A stretch of DNA of 43,883 bases from Clostridia bacterium (GTDB lineage: Bacteria; Bacillota; Clostridia; Christensenellales; Borkfalkiaceae). The stretch's first letter is position 1. The number at the start of each line of letters is the position of its first letter. Where the stretch lies: contig JAFZXN010000037.1 of NCBI GenBank assembly GCA_017616695.1, positions 1-43,883 of the forward strand. The letters run 5' to 3'. Under the pieces are notes generated by a model that worked only from the letters and a program-made list of their open reading frames with translations, was not told the origin of the DNA and did no database searches. The translations under genes and the position numbers were made by a program. Positions 24,791-33,393 of the stretch are shown here, piece after piece.

Positions 24791-24819
24791 ATTTTACCAC
24801 TTTTCGCCGTTTTTTACAA
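24791..24819 (-). promoter_or_regulatory. Promoter of the SPFH operon
   Basis: Minus strand: TTGTAA, 17 bases, TAAAAT, about 75 bases before the SPFH start. Confidence 0.5.
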
Positions 24820-24928
24820 TTATTTTGAACTGTAATTCGAGATAATTATAGTCTTTGACGAAATATTTTATCCTATGGATAAATTCTTTTTCGGTTATTT
24901 AGCCCGTTTTCTCTTTTTTAGACTTTGA

Positions 24929-24956
24929 AAACGCCGTCGGAAAATTTCCGACGGCG
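24929..24956 (-). terminator. Terminator of the small Cys-rich gene
   Basis: An 11-bp stem, GCCGTCGGAAA with TTTCCGACGGC, followed by GTTTT on the minus strand, eight bases after the stop codon. Confidence 0.75.
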
Positions 24957-24963
24957 CCCGAAA

Positions 24964-25152
24964 TCAGTAGTTTTCGTTAAAAATGTTGAACGTATTGCCC
25001 GCGCAAGGTTTTTTATAAAGTTCGCAATATCTTTGGTAATAACACGCGCACGGTTTTTTCTTCGGTACAGGCGGCGAAGGTTTCCTGCAAACGCAACCGA
25101 TCACGGCGTACGCAGCGAGGAACGCAAACACCGCACCTATGGGATTTTTCAT
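24964..25152 (-). CDS. Small Cys-rich membrane or lipoprotein-like protein
   Basis: Unrecognised 62-residue protein. A hydrophobic start (MKNPIGAVFAFLAAYAVIGC) ends in a lipobox-like VIGC, followed by CRKPSPPVPKKKPC, then three more cysteines in a Tyr/Asn-rich tail. It could be a small lipoprotein or an anchored metal-binding peptide. The ATG at 25152 follows AAGGTGA five bases upstream, and a terminator lies directly after the stop, which supports a real gene. It is downstream of rseP. Confidence 0.7.
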   Translation of the reverse strand: MKNPIGAVFAFLAAYAVIGCVCRKPSPPVPKKKPCACYYQRYCELYKKPCAGNTFNIFNENY

Positions 25153-25239
25153 TTGCGTCACCTTAACGTGCCCGTTATTATAATACGTTTTTCGAGCCGA
25201 AAACGTTACGCTTTATTTAACGCCGCCTTCCGCATATTA

Positions 25240-26703
25240 TCAGAACAGTTTCAGTACGTCCACGAGTATGGCGAAAGCTATCAATACTATTATGCCCACG
25301 AAATGTATCGTCGACTCGACGTTGCGGTTTACGGGCTTTCCCCTTATCCACTCGATGGCTACGAAAACCACTCTGCCGCCGTCGAGCGCGGGGATCGGTA
25401 AAAGATTGAATATCCCTATGCTTATCCCTATAAGCGCCATGATATTGAGAACGTAGCTAAAGCCTCTGCTGACGTACTGCGAAGTGATGGAAATGGTGCC
25501 GACCGGTCCCGAAACGTCGCTTATCGATACCGAGCCGTTGAATAGCCCGCCAATAGAACGCAAAGTAAGCCACATCGTCTTAACGCCGTAAACGGGGGCG
25601 CGGTACAGCCCCTCGAAAAAGTTTATCTTCGCGGGGGTGGAATCGACCGCGTACGAAATGTAGTAACTCTTTATCCCGAAAAACTTTTTGAACGCGGCGT
25701 TCTGCGCGGAAAGCGAATCGTATTCGACGTTCACTTCTTCAAAGCCGTCGGGGATAACTATTTTCATCTCGGACTTTTGCCCGTCTTTTTCGACGTCGAA
25801 AGTTATCTCGTCACCCGACGATAATTCGGATAAGTGCCCGTATAAGTCGGTTAACGAATAAATTCTACTTCCGCCGCTTATTCCTATGAGCGACGCTCCG
25901 TCGGTAAATTGATTGGTCGCGTCGGTGCTGAAAATAAGCGTCGTCGCAACGCCGAGGGCCTCCAAAGCGTCGTAGTAATCGGTCATTCCCGTGGAGTTGA
26001 CGTCGCACCTCATAGCGACTTTTTTATCAAGCCTTTCGCCGTTTCTTTCGACGGTCACGGTAACGAGATCGCCTTTTATCTTGCCGTTGAGCGCGTCGAT
26101 AAGATCGGTAGTCAAATAGATGAACTTGCCGTCTATTTTCAAGATTTTATCGCCCGCTTCAAGACTAAAGCTGTTTTCGATCTCGGACGACGGCGCAGCG
26201 ACCTCCGCCGGTGTAATGGTAAAATGCCCGTAAACGGAAAAGCTTATGGTCGTAATCAGTATCGCGAAAACGATATTCGTTACGCCGCCCGCGATAAGAA
26301 CGAGTATCCTTTGCCACGGCTTTTTGTTGTTGAACGCGTTTTCGGAAAGCGCGTTTTCATCTTCCGGAATTGCGGTCGCGGGTTCCGGAACTTCCTCGAA
26401 CACGGGTTGTTCGATCTTTTCTTTTTCTCTTCCGGGCGCACCGGCGTCGTCCTCGCCCTCGAAGGCGCAGAAACCGCCCAGCGGCAATATCCTTATAGAA
26501 AAGATTTCGCCGTTTTTCTTTTTCTTTTTGAAAATGGCGGGCCCCATGCCTATCGCAAATTCGTTTATCTTGAATTTTAAAAGTTTTCCGACGATATAAT
26601 GCCCGAATTCGTGAACGGTTATCGTAAGTAAAAGCACCAAAAGCGCCACGACTACGCCCAAAACCGTCTGCATTACGTCGGCAAATGCCAAAATATTATT
26701 CAT
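25240..26703 (-). CDS. rseP: Site-2 (M50) intramembrane metalloprotease RseP
   Basis: RseP cleaves membrane-anchored anti-sigma factors and clears leftover signal peptides. HEFGH at 31-35 in the first helix provides zinc ligands and the catalytic Glu32, and LDGGR near 446 the third ligand. A PDZ domain (EAGDKILKIDGKFI) lies in the middle. The 487-residue length is above the usual 420-450, because an acidic, Pro-rich insert (about residues 70-115) separates helices 1 and 2. Last gene of the rpsB-rseP cluster, 43 bases after dxr. Confidence 0.94.
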   Translation of the reverse strand: MNNILAFADVMQTVLGVVVALLVLLLTITVHEFGHYIVGKLLKFKINEFAIGMGPAIFKKKKKNGEIFSIRILPLGGFCAFEGEDDAGAPGREKEKIEQPVFEEVPEPATAIPEDENALSENAFNNKKPWQRILVLIAGGVTNIVFAILITTISFSVYGHFTITPAEVAAPSSEIENSFSLEAGDKILKIDGKFIYLTTDLIDALNGKIKGDLVTVTVERNGERLDKKVAMRCDVNSTGMTDYYDALEALGVATTLIFSTDATNQFTDGASLIGISGGSRIYSLTDLYGHLSELSSGDEITFDVEKDGQKSEMKIVIPDGFEEVNVEYDSLSAQNAAFKKFFGIKSYYISYAVDSTPAKINFFEGLYRAPVYGVKTMWLTLRSIGGLFNGSVSISDVSGPVGTISITSQYVSRGFSYVLNIMALIGISIGIFNLLPIPALDGGRVVFVAIEWIRGKPVNRNVESTIHFVGIIVLIAFAILVDVLKLF

Positions 26704-26746
26704 AATATAGTTAATTTTACGCCGATCGGATATTTCGTCGGCAAAG

Positions 26747-27889
26747 TCAGTGTTTATTGGAAAATCTTTCTTTAACGAGCCGTCTTGCGGCGGCGTCCGT
26801 TTCGACGAGAGTCTGATAATCGGCGCCTTTTAAGGGCGTTTTGTCGAGCGCGTAAGAAAGATATTCGTAAATTTCGGTAAACGATATCAAGTCTTTTAAG
26901 TAAAGCCCCACCGCCTCTTCGTTCGCCGAAGAAAGCGCGCACGGCATATTTCCGCCCGCTTTTGCGCTATCTTTTACGAGCGAAAAGCAAGGGTATCTTT
27001 TATTATCTATCTCGTCGAAGTGCAAAGTTTTGCCCACGAGGTCTATCCTCGGCGGGCCGGCAAGTCTTTCGGGATAGGACAGCGCGAGCGAAATGGGAAG
27101 TTCCATAGAGGGATATCCCATCTGGGCTATGAGCGCGCCGTCGTCGTACTCGACGAGCGAGTGGACTATGCTTTCGGGGTGATACAAAACGTCTATCTTG
27201 TCGTAAGGGCAGTTGAAAAGCCAATGCGCCTCGATGACTTCGAGCCCCTTGTTCACCATAGTCGCGCAGTCGACGGTTATCTTCGGCCCCATAGACCAGT
27301 TGGGGTGTTTTAAAGCCTCCGCGGCCTTCAAATTTTTAAGCTCTTCTATCGGGACGTTTCTGAACGCCCCGCCCGAAGCCGTTATGATAAGCCGTTTGAA
27401 AGACGTATTTTTATTGAGATACATCGACTGCCAGATTGCCGAATGTTCGCTGTCGACGGGGATCATCTCCACGCCGTTTTCAGCGGCAAGTCGGGTTACG
27501 ATCTCGCCTCCCGCAACGAGCGTCTCCTTGTTGGCAAGAGCGACGTTCTTTTTCATTTCGATAGCTTTGAGAACGCATTTAAGCCCCGCAAACCCGACTA
27601 TGGCGACGAATACGAGGTCGGCGTCGTTAAGAACGGCTTTAAGCGAAGAGTTTTCGCCCGTAACGAGCTCCGTTCCATCGGGAATATCGCCGATAAGACT
27701 TGCTTTTTCGGCGTTTTCGAGCGCGGCTACCCGCGGTTTTATTCTTTTTATCTGCTCGTTTAAGAGCGCGGCGTTGGAACAAGCCGAAAGTGAAACGATC
27801 TCGTACCTTTCGGGGTATCTTTCAACGCAGGTCACCACCTGTCTTCCGATAGAACCGGTGCTCCCGAGCAATGCTATCTTAAGTTTCAT
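26747..27889 (-). CDS. dxr: 1-Deoxy-D-xylulose 5-phosphate reductoisomerase
   Basis: Dxr makes 2-C-methyl-D-erythritol 4-phosphate with NADPH, the committed step of the MEP isoprenoid pathway. The Rossmann motif GSTGSIG lies at 9-15, ALANKETLVAGGE follows at about 115-128, and PVDSEHSAIWQ and ASGGAFRN hold metal and substrate residues; NMVNKGLEVIEA-type residues are present as TMVNKGLEVIEAHWL. Length 380 aa is typical. It is next to uppS and cdsA, which use the isoprenoid product or share the membrane. 219 bases separate it from cdsA, with a repeat copy inside. Confidence 0.97.
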   Translation of the reverse strand: MKLKIALLGSTGSIGRQVVTCVERYPERYEIVSLSACSNAALLNEQIKRIKPRVAALENAEKASLIGDIPDGTELVTGENSSLKAVLNDADLVFVAIVGFAGLKCVLKAIEMKKNVALANKETLVAGGEIVTRLAAENGVEMIPVDSEHSAIWQSMYLNKNTSFKRLIITASGGAFRNVPIEELKNLKAAEALKHPNWSMGPKITVDCATMVNKGLEVIEAHWLFNCPYDKIDVLYHPESIVHSLVEYDDGALIAQMGYPSMELPISLALSYPERLAGPPRIDLVGKTLHFDEIDNKRYPCFSLVKDSAKAGGNMPCALSSANEEAVGLYLKDLISFTEIYEYLSYALDKTPLKGADYQTLVETDAAARRLVKERFSNKH

Positions 27890-27970
27890 GATTTATATTA
27901 TTATCGCAGAGCCGCTTTGGCGGCAATCGGAAATTCGCGAATTGCGAATTATATAATACTGCCGAGATTA

Positions 27971-28036
27971 CCGTTTAGCGCCGCTCCGACCAACAGTCTA
28001 ACGACTTTTTGTCTGCCGCGCAAACAAAAAGCGTTA
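27971..28036 (-). repeat. Dispersed repeat copy downstream of cdsA
   Basis: Minus strand: an AACGCTTTTTG...CAAAAAG..CGTT hairpin followed by AGACTGTTGGTCGGAGCGG. This matches the element at 13145-13200 after fba in both the hairpin layout and 16 consecutive bases of the tail (GTTAGACTGTTGGTCG), and in the same orientation to the upstream gene. The rest of the cdsA-dxr gap contains an AATTCGCGAATT palindrome near 27932 and no gene. Confidence 0.6.
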
Positions 28037-28108
28037 ATTAAAAAAACGCGTCGGAATAACTACGGGCCACTCCCGTTTATTATACGCCGCCGCGCAAATT
28101 ATTATGAA

Positions 28109-28939
28109 TTACGAAAGCGCTACGGCAAATACGAAAAATACGAGAACGGCTGAGAACATAGTGCTGTCAATCCTGTCGAGAATGCCGCCGTGTCCGGGCA
28201 AAAGCTCGCCCATATCTTTGATGCCGAGTTTACGTTTCAGCCCGCCTTCCACGAGGTCGCCGAAAGCCGATATAGCCGCGCCGAAAAGGCCGATAGCTAA
28301 AAATATAAGCCATTCGAGATCGGACGAAACGATGATGCCTTTTGCCTGCCCGTTAAACACGAAATATACGAGTAACGCGCCTATAGAGCCGGTTATAAGT
28401 CCGCCTATAAACCCGCTTACAGTCTTTTTGGGGCTTATGTCGGGGCTCAACTTTTTGCCTCTCACCGCCGAACCGATGAGATACGCGCCAACGTCGGACA
28501 AAACGGCGATGACGAATAACAGTAGCATCGGAACGAAACCTTTTTCGGCAAAAGCGTTGACTTTAAGCATAGCGTACAGTAAGCCCGTCGGATAAAAGAG
28601 CGCAAGCAAACCGCACCCGACGGATTCGACGGTCGAACTGTAAAATTCGATGACGAACGAGCTCAATACCAGAATGAACGCCGAGAACGACGCTATCAAA
28701 GCGGCGCTTTCACCTAAAAAAGTGAATATCGGAGTCAAAGCCAAAGCGTACGACCAGACTATTACCTTCGTGTACAGATTGACTCTTTTATCAAGCGCGC
28801 GGAGCATCTCGAAAGTTCCTATGAGGGCAAAGGCGTAAATAAGCAGATAAAACAATCTGAAGTCCACAAGTTCGCGTAATAAGAACGCGCCGAGCATAAC
28901 TGCTACGACCAGTGCCGATGTCAAAGTTCTTTTTAACAT
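28109..28939 (-). CDS. cdsA: Phosphatidate cytidylyltransferase
   Basis: CdsA makes CDP-diacylglycerol from phosphatidate and CTP at the membrane. The protein has about eight hydrophobic segments and the family signature at the C-terminal third (SDVGAYLIGSAVRGKKLSPDISPKKTVSGFIGG, shown here in part as LSPDISPKKTVSGFIGG). I start at ATG 28939 (276 aa), a typical MLKR opening, although the ribosome site is weak. A TTG start 14 codons upstream would give 290 aa. It follows uppS by 63 bases. Confidence 0.93.
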   Translation of the reverse strand: MLKRTLTSALVVAVMLGAFLLRELVDFRLFYLLIYAFALIGTFEMLRALDKRVNLYTKVIVWSYALALTPIFTFLGESAALIASFSAFILVLSSFVIEFYSSTVESVGCGLLALFYPTGLLYAMLKVNAFAEKGFVPMLLLFVIAVLSDVGAYLIGSAVRGKKLSPDISPKKTVSGFIGGLITGSIGALLVYFVFNGQAKGIIVSSDLEWLIFLAIGLFGAAISAFGDLVEGGLKRKLGIKDMGELLPGHGGILDRIDSTMFSAVLVFFVFAVALS

Positions 28940-29002
28940 TTTTACCGCAAATTCGGTGAAACCACCGACGATCAAAAACAATACCGATTTTAAAAAAGCT
29001 TT

Positions 29003-29683
29003 TTACAGCCCGCCGAAACGGCGTTTCCTTTCGGAAAACCAATTAATGGCGGCGTCTAACTCGTCGTCGCCGAAATCGGGCCACAGACAATCGGTAAAAT
29101 ATATTTCGGCATACGCCGACTGCCAGAGCATAAAGTTACTTAAACGCTGTTCGCCGCTCGTTCTTATAACGAGGTCGACTTCGGGAAGCTCCGGCACCCA
29201 AAGGTTCTGAGAAATAGTCTCTTCCGTGATCGGCAACCCCTTTTCTAAGGCAAGGTTGGCGGCGTGGACTATCTCGCTTTTCGCGCCGTAATTGAAACAG
29301 ATATTGACCGTTCCGTTTTTAAGATCCTTGGTCTTTTCGATAGCGTCAAGAGTCGCCTCTCTTCCCGCTTTTGAGACCTTATCGGAAAACAGGTCGCCCG
29401 AAACGGTCAACTTAACTTGTCTTTCGATAAGCTTTGGGAGCGCTTTTTTGACCATACTGCGAAGAAGCGCCATAAGCTTTTTTACTTCGTCGTCCGGCCG
29501 CGACCAATTCTCCGTGGAAAACGCATAAAAGGACGCGTACTTGACGCCGAGAACGTCGAGACGGTCGCAGACTTTTTCCAAAACGTCGGCTCCCTTTTTG
29601 TGACCGGCATGGCGCGGCAGACCGCGGCTTTTAGCCCATCTGCCGTTACCGTCCATAATAAACGCGACGTGACGTGGTATCAT
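29003..29683 (-). CDS. uppS: Isoprenyl transferase (undecaprenyl diphosphate synthase)
   Basis: UppS condenses isopentenyl diphosphate with farnesyl diphosphate to form the C55 carrier of cell-wall synthesis. The opening MIPRHVAFIMDGNGRWAKSR carries the catalytic Asp11, with HAGHKKGAD, FSTENWSRP and DLVIRTSGEQRLSNFMLWQ after it. Length 226 aa fits, slightly short. Its ATG shares one base with the frr stop (TAATG). The gene order frr-uppS-cdsA-dxr is standard in Firmicutes. Confidence 0.97.
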   Translation of the reverse strand: MIPRHVAFIMDGNGRWAKSRGLPRHAGHKKGADVLEKVCDRLDVLGVKYASFYAFSTENWSRPDDEVKKLMALLRSMVKKALPKLIERQVKLTVSGDLFSDKVSKAGREATLDAIEKTKDLKNGTVNICFNYGAKSEIVHAANLALEKGLPITEETISQNLWVPELPEVDLVIRTSGEQRLSNFMLWQSAYAEIYFTDCLWPDFGDDELDAAINWFSERKRRFGGL

Positions 29684-30258
29684 TATACGGTCATTACTTC
29701 CTTTTCTTTTTCGGCTTGGAGCTTATCTACCGATTCGACGGATCTTTGCGTAGTGTCGTTGACTTCCTTCTCGAAATCGGTATATTCGTCTTCGGTAATC
29801 TCTTTAGCCGTTTTCATCTTTTTGAGCGTATCGAGCGTGTCGCGACGAATGTTTCTCACCGCGACTTTGCCTTCTTCGGCCATCTTTCTCACCTGTTTGG
29901 ATATCTCGATACGTCTTTCCTCGGTAAGATCGGGGAAAACGAGACGGATAACGTTACCGTCGTTGGTCGGAGTTATGCCGACGTTGGAACCGAGTATCGC
30001 CTTTTCGATGTTTTTAAGTAACCCCTTGTCCCACGGTGCGATGACGAGGCACTTACCGTCCTGAACGGAGATGTTGCTCGTCTGATTGATAGGCGTCATC
30101 TGCCCGTAAAAGTCGACCGAAACTTTATCGAGAACGTGCGGATTTGCCCTGCCGACTCGTATCATAAGATATTCGGACTTCAAAACGCTCAACGTTTTTT
30201 CCATCTTTTCTTCGGATTCCATAAGGATCATTTCGACCTTTTCCATATCAACTGCCAT
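29683..30258 (-). CDS. frr: Ribosome recycling factor
   Basis: RRF, with EF-G, splits post-termination ribosomes. The 191-residue protein has the conserved IRVGRANPHVLDKVSVDFYG segment, then WDKGLLKNIEKAI and LTEERRIEISKQVRKMAEEGKVAVRNIRRD, covering both the coiled-coil and beta domains. A clear AAGGAGAA precedes the ATG. It overlaps uppS by one base and follows pyrH by 71 bases with a GC-rich hairpin in the gap. Confidence 0.97.
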   Translation of the reverse strand: MAVDMEKVEMILMESEEKMEKTLSVLKSEYLMIRVGRANPHVLDKVSVDFYGQMTPINQTSNISVQDGKCLVIAPWDKGLLKNIEKAILGSNVGITPTNDGNVIRLVFPDLTEERRIEISKQVRKMAEEGKVAVRNIRRDTLDTLKKMKTAKEITEDEYTDFEKEVNDTTQRSVESVDKLQAEKEKEVMTV

Positions 30259-30329
30259 TTCTATTCTCCTTTTTATGATAATTATTTATCCGCGCCGCTT
30301 TTTTCGCGGCGGGAGCGGCCGCCGCCCTG

Positions 30330-31034
30330 TTATCTTATCCAGGTGCCTACGCTTTCGCCCTCGACGGCTTTTATTATAGACTTATCGTCAAGCCCGAAGC
30401 ATAAAACGGGCATCTTGTTTTCCATACAGATTGTGACGGCGGTAGTGTCCATAGCCTTTAACCCTTCGGAAATAAAATCCATATAGGTCATTTCGTCGTA
30501 CTTTTTGGCGGCGGGGTTGAGCTTGGGATCGCTGTCGTATATCCCGTCGACGTTTTTGGCAAGCAAAATGACTTCGGCCTCCGTTTCTACCGCGCGGAGC
30601 GCAGCCGTCGTATCGGTGGAAAAGAACGGACAGCCCGTGCCGCACGCGAAGATGACCACTCTGCCCTTTTCGAGATGACGAACGGCTTTTCTTCTTATAT
30701 AAGGTTCGGCTATCCTGTTGATGTCGATAGCCGACTGAACGCGGGTGGGAACGCCCTTTTTCTCGATGGCGTCCTGCAAAGCGAGCGCGTTCATAGTGGT
30801 GGCGAGCATACCCATATAGTCCGCAGTGGTGTGTTCGAGATTGGTGCCCTGACGGCCGCGCCAGAAGTTGCCGCCGCCGACGACAACGCCTATCTCCACT
30901 CCGTTTTTATTGAGCTCCACGAGCTGCGAAACCACTTTGTCCATAAAATCGTAGTCAAAGCCGAAATGCTTTTCGCCCGCGAGCGCCTCGCCGCTGATTT
31001 TCAATAATACTCTTTTAAATACGGGTTTTTTCAT
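30330..31034 (-). CDS. pyrH: Uridylate kinase
   Basis: PyrH phosphorylates UMP to UDP for pyrimidine nucleotide synthesis and is allosterically controlled by GTP and UTP. The 234-residue protein starts [14 protein letters not shown], with [14 protein letters not shown], the [38 protein letters not shown] region (seen as [16 protein letters not shown]) and [11 protein letters not shown] use ATG 31034; a GTG four codons upstream is in frame. It follows tsf but is separated by the 13-bp-stem terminator at 31122-31158, so it may need readthrough or its own promoter. Confidence 0.96.
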   Translation of the reverse strand: MKKPVFKRVLLKISGEALAGEKHFGFDYDFMDKVVSQLVELNKNGVEIGVVVGGGNFWRGRQGTNLEHTTADYMGMLATTMNALALQDAIEKKGVPTRVQSAIDINRIAEPYIRRKAVRHLEKGRVVIFACGTGCPFFSTDTTAALRAVETEAEVILLAKNVDGIYDSDPKLNPAAKKYDEMTYMDFISEGLKAMDTTAVTICMENKMPVLCFGLDDKSIIKAVEGESVGTWIR

Positions 31035-31121
31035 AACATACCACACGAATTATTTTATTGCGGGCGCATCAAAAAATTTGCAAAAACATAAAAAACGAGA
31101 GCGCGCCGCGGTTTTTCGAAA

Positions 31122-31158
31122 AACGGAGAAACAAACATTATTCGCTTGTTTCTCCGTT
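31122..31158 (-). terminator. Terminator or attenuator between tsf and pyrH
   Basis: Perfect 13-bp stem AACGGAGAAACAA with TTGTTTCTCCGTT and an 11-base loop; the minus strand continues TTTCG. It should reduce readthrough from the ribosomal genes into pyrH and the rest. Confidence 0.7.
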
Positions 31159-31168
31159 ATGTGTTTTA

Positions 31169-32044
31169 TTATTTCTTCATCTTTTCGACTTGAGCGGCGA
31201 CCTCGTCGGCGAGGTTTTCGCTCTTTTTCTGCAAGCCTTCGCCCATCTCGAAACGGGTGAAACGAACGACTTTGGAGCCTTGAGCGGCAAGAAGTTTCTC
31301 TATAGTCACGGAAGGATCTTTAACGAAAGCCTGTTTCATAAGGCAGTTTTCTTCGTAGTATTTGTTGATCTTACCTTCGACCATCTTTTCGAGAATGTTC
31401 TGGGGCTTATTGGCGTTCTTGGGATCGTTCTTGATCTGAGCGATCATAATTTCTCTTTCTTTATCGAGAACGTCGGCGGGAACGTCGGCGGGGTTGACGT
31501 ACAACGGTTTGTAAGCCGCTATCTGCAAAGCTACGTCGTGAATGGTCTCGGCGGAAACGCCCGCGGTGCATTCCACGATAACGCCTATCTTGCCGCCCAT
31601 GTGGATATAGCTGTCAAGAGGCTGATTTGAAACGTATTTTTCAAATCTTCTGATCTTGATGTTTTCGCCTATCTTCTGGATAGCCTCGGTGGTCTTGTCC
31701 GCCATGGCGGAGACGACTTCTTCAACGTCTTTCGCGTCGTTGGCAAAAACGTATTCGGCGACTTCCTTTGCAAAAGCGGCGAACATTTCGCCTTTAGAAA
31801 CGAAGTCGGATTCGCAGTTGACTTCTACCAAAACGGCGGTACCGTTTCTGACTTCCGCATAGCAAACGCCTTCGGAAGCTATTCTGCCGGCCTTCTTCGC
31901 GGCGGTAGCCATACCCTTTTCACGAAGATAATCGATAGCCTTATCCATATCGCCGTCGGTTTCGACGAGCGCCTTCTTGCAGTCCATCATACCGCAACCG
32001 GTCTTTTCACGAAGAGTCTTAACGTCAAGTGCTGTAAAGCTCAT
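31169..32044 (-). CDS. tsf: Elongation factor Ts
   Basis: EF-Ts recycles EF-Tu by nucleotide exchange. The conserved N-terminal module VKTLREKTGCGMMDCKKAL with TDGDMDKAIDYLREKG is present, then two core subdomains (VEVNCESDFVSK and the later VALQIAA...). Length 291 aa is normal. It follows rpsB by 34 bases on the same transcript and precedes a terminator-like hairpin. No anomaly. Confidence 0.97.
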   Translation of the reverse strand: MSFTALDVKTLREKTGCGMMDCKKALVETDGDMDKAIDYLREKGMATAAKKAGRIASEGVCYAEVRNGTAVLVEVNCESDFVSKGEMFAAFAKEVAEYVFANDAKDVEEVVSAMADKTTEAIQKIGENIKIRRFEKYVSNQPLDSYIHMGGKIGVIVECTAGVSAETIHDVALQIAAYKPLYVNPADVPADVLDKEREIMIAQIKNDPKNANKPQNILEKMVEGKINKYYEENCLMKQAFVKDPSVTIEKLLAAQGSKVVRFTRFEMGEGLQKKSENLADEVAAQVEKMKK

Positions 32045-32078
32045 ATATATATTCTCCTATTATGATTTCGATCTCAAA

Positions 32079-32942
32079 TTATTCTGCGTCGGCTTGAGGG
32101 GCGGGTTCTTCCGCAGCTTCGGCTTCGGCGGGTTCTTCGGCGGGCATTTCAACGGGAGCTTCCGCATCTAATGCGGGTTCTTCCGCGGTGGTACCGTTTT
32201 CAGCCTCGGCTTCCGCTTTCTTGGCGGCGGCTTCAGCTCTCATTCTTATAACGGCGTCTTCGCCCTGATTGCCCTGGATAACCGCGTCCGCGATGATGGA
32301 CGTGATAAGCTTGACGGCTTTGATAGCGTCGTCGTTTGCGGAAATGACGTAATCGATAAGGTCGGGGTTGCAGTTGGTATCGGTGATGGCAACTACGGGG
32401 ATACCGAGCTTTCTCGCTTCTTTGACGGCTATGTCTTCGCACGAAGGATCGACGACGTACATAATGTCGGGGAGAGCTTTCATCTCTCTGATACCGCCGA
32501 GGTTGGCCTGCAATTTATCTCTTTCCGCTTTAAGGGAGAGGACTTCTTTCTTGGGGAGAAGATCGAAGTCGCCCATCTTTTCCATCTGATCGAGCTTGTT
32601 GAGCCTTTCAACTCTCGAACGAATGGTCTTGAAGTTGGTGAGCGTGCCGCCGAGCCAACGGTTGTTGACGTAGAACATACCGCAACGTTCGGCTTCCTGC
32701 TGAATGGCTTCCTGCGCCTGACGCTTGGTGCCGACGAAAAGGACGGTCTTGCCTTCCTGAACGCTCTGCGCAACGAAGTTGTAAGCTTCTTCGATGAGCT
32801 TGATGGTTATCTGCAAGTCGATGATGTGAATGTCGTTTCTTGCGCCGAAAATGTATTTTTTCATCTTCGGGTTCCATCTTCTCGTCTGGTGACCGAAATG
32901 TACGCCGGCCTCGAGAAGCTGTTTCATAGTAGTGATTTCCAT
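32079..32942 (-). CDS. rpsB: 30S ribosomal protein S2
   Basis: S2 assembles late on the 30S head and helps S1 binding. The start [20 protein letters not shown] and [20 protein letters not shown] are canonical, and [10 protein letters not shown] and [22 protein letters not shown] follow. At 287 aa it is longer than the usual 235-250, because of an Ala/Glu-rich acidic tail of about 45 residues ([20 protein letters not shown] onward). Such tails occur in some Clostridia and their role is not known. GGAGGTT precedes the ATG. First gene of the large operon. Confidence 0.97.
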   Translation of the reverse strand: MEITTMKQLLEAGVHFGHQTRRWNPKMKKYIFGARNDIHIIDLQITIKLIEEAYNFVAQSVQEGKTVLFVGTKRQAQEAIQQEAERCGMFYVNNRWLGGTLTNFKTIRSRVERLNKLDQMEKMGDFDLLPKKEVLSLKAERDKLQANLGGIREMKALPDIMYVVDPSCEDIAVKEARKLGIPVVAITDTNCNPDLIDYVISANDDAIKAVKLITSIIADAVIQGNQGEDAVIRMRAEAAAKKAEAEAENGTTAEEPALDAEAPVEMPAEEPAEAEAAEEPAPQADAE

Positions 32943-33161
32943 AAAAAACCTCCGTTCAATCCTCCCGAAACTTCTTTTTTGCTCTTAACGAGTCCGAGCG
33001 GGCGGTAAGGAACAAACTTTTTTCGACCGCATGAGAAAAATTTACGATCTGCCAAGTTTAGCCTTAAAACCGCCTTAGGAGCGGATAGCGCGCGAATTAA
33101 AAAAGATTTTCGCGCCACGGAACGCTCAAAAGTTTCGGTGTGAATTTTTTAAACCTGAATA
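32943..33161 (-). promoter_or_regulatory. rpsB leader region, possibly structured
   Basis: About 210 transcribed bases lie before rpsB without an ORF. On the minus strand GCGCGAA/TTCGCGC forms a hairpin near 33090-33116 and ACCGCCCGCTCGG can pair locally. S2 often represses its own mRNA through a leader, so a similar role is possible, but no known rpsB motif was matched. Confidence 0.3.
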
Positions 33162-33190
33162 ATTTTATCATATATATTCGAAATTGGCAA
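33162..33190 (-). promoter_or_regulatory. Promoter of the rpsB operon
   Basis: Minus strand: TTGCCA, 17 bases ending in TGA, TAAAAT. Both the -35 and the extended -10 are good; it faces rpsB and is followed by a leader of about 215 bases. Confidence 0.7.
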
Positions 33191-33393
33191 GAGATTTTTA
33201 CGCTTTTTCGGAATAATTTTGCGCGCGCGCATATTTTTTTAAGCGGCGCGCAGGGTTTTTCGGCAAAAAAAGTCGGCTTAAACGAAAATAAGACAATTTA
33301 CTTACGCCTTGCCGCGTTATAGTAAATGCGTCGAAAACGAAAAGAAAAATAAGTCCGCGTAAATCAGTTTATCCGGACGAAAAGGAGCGGCGC

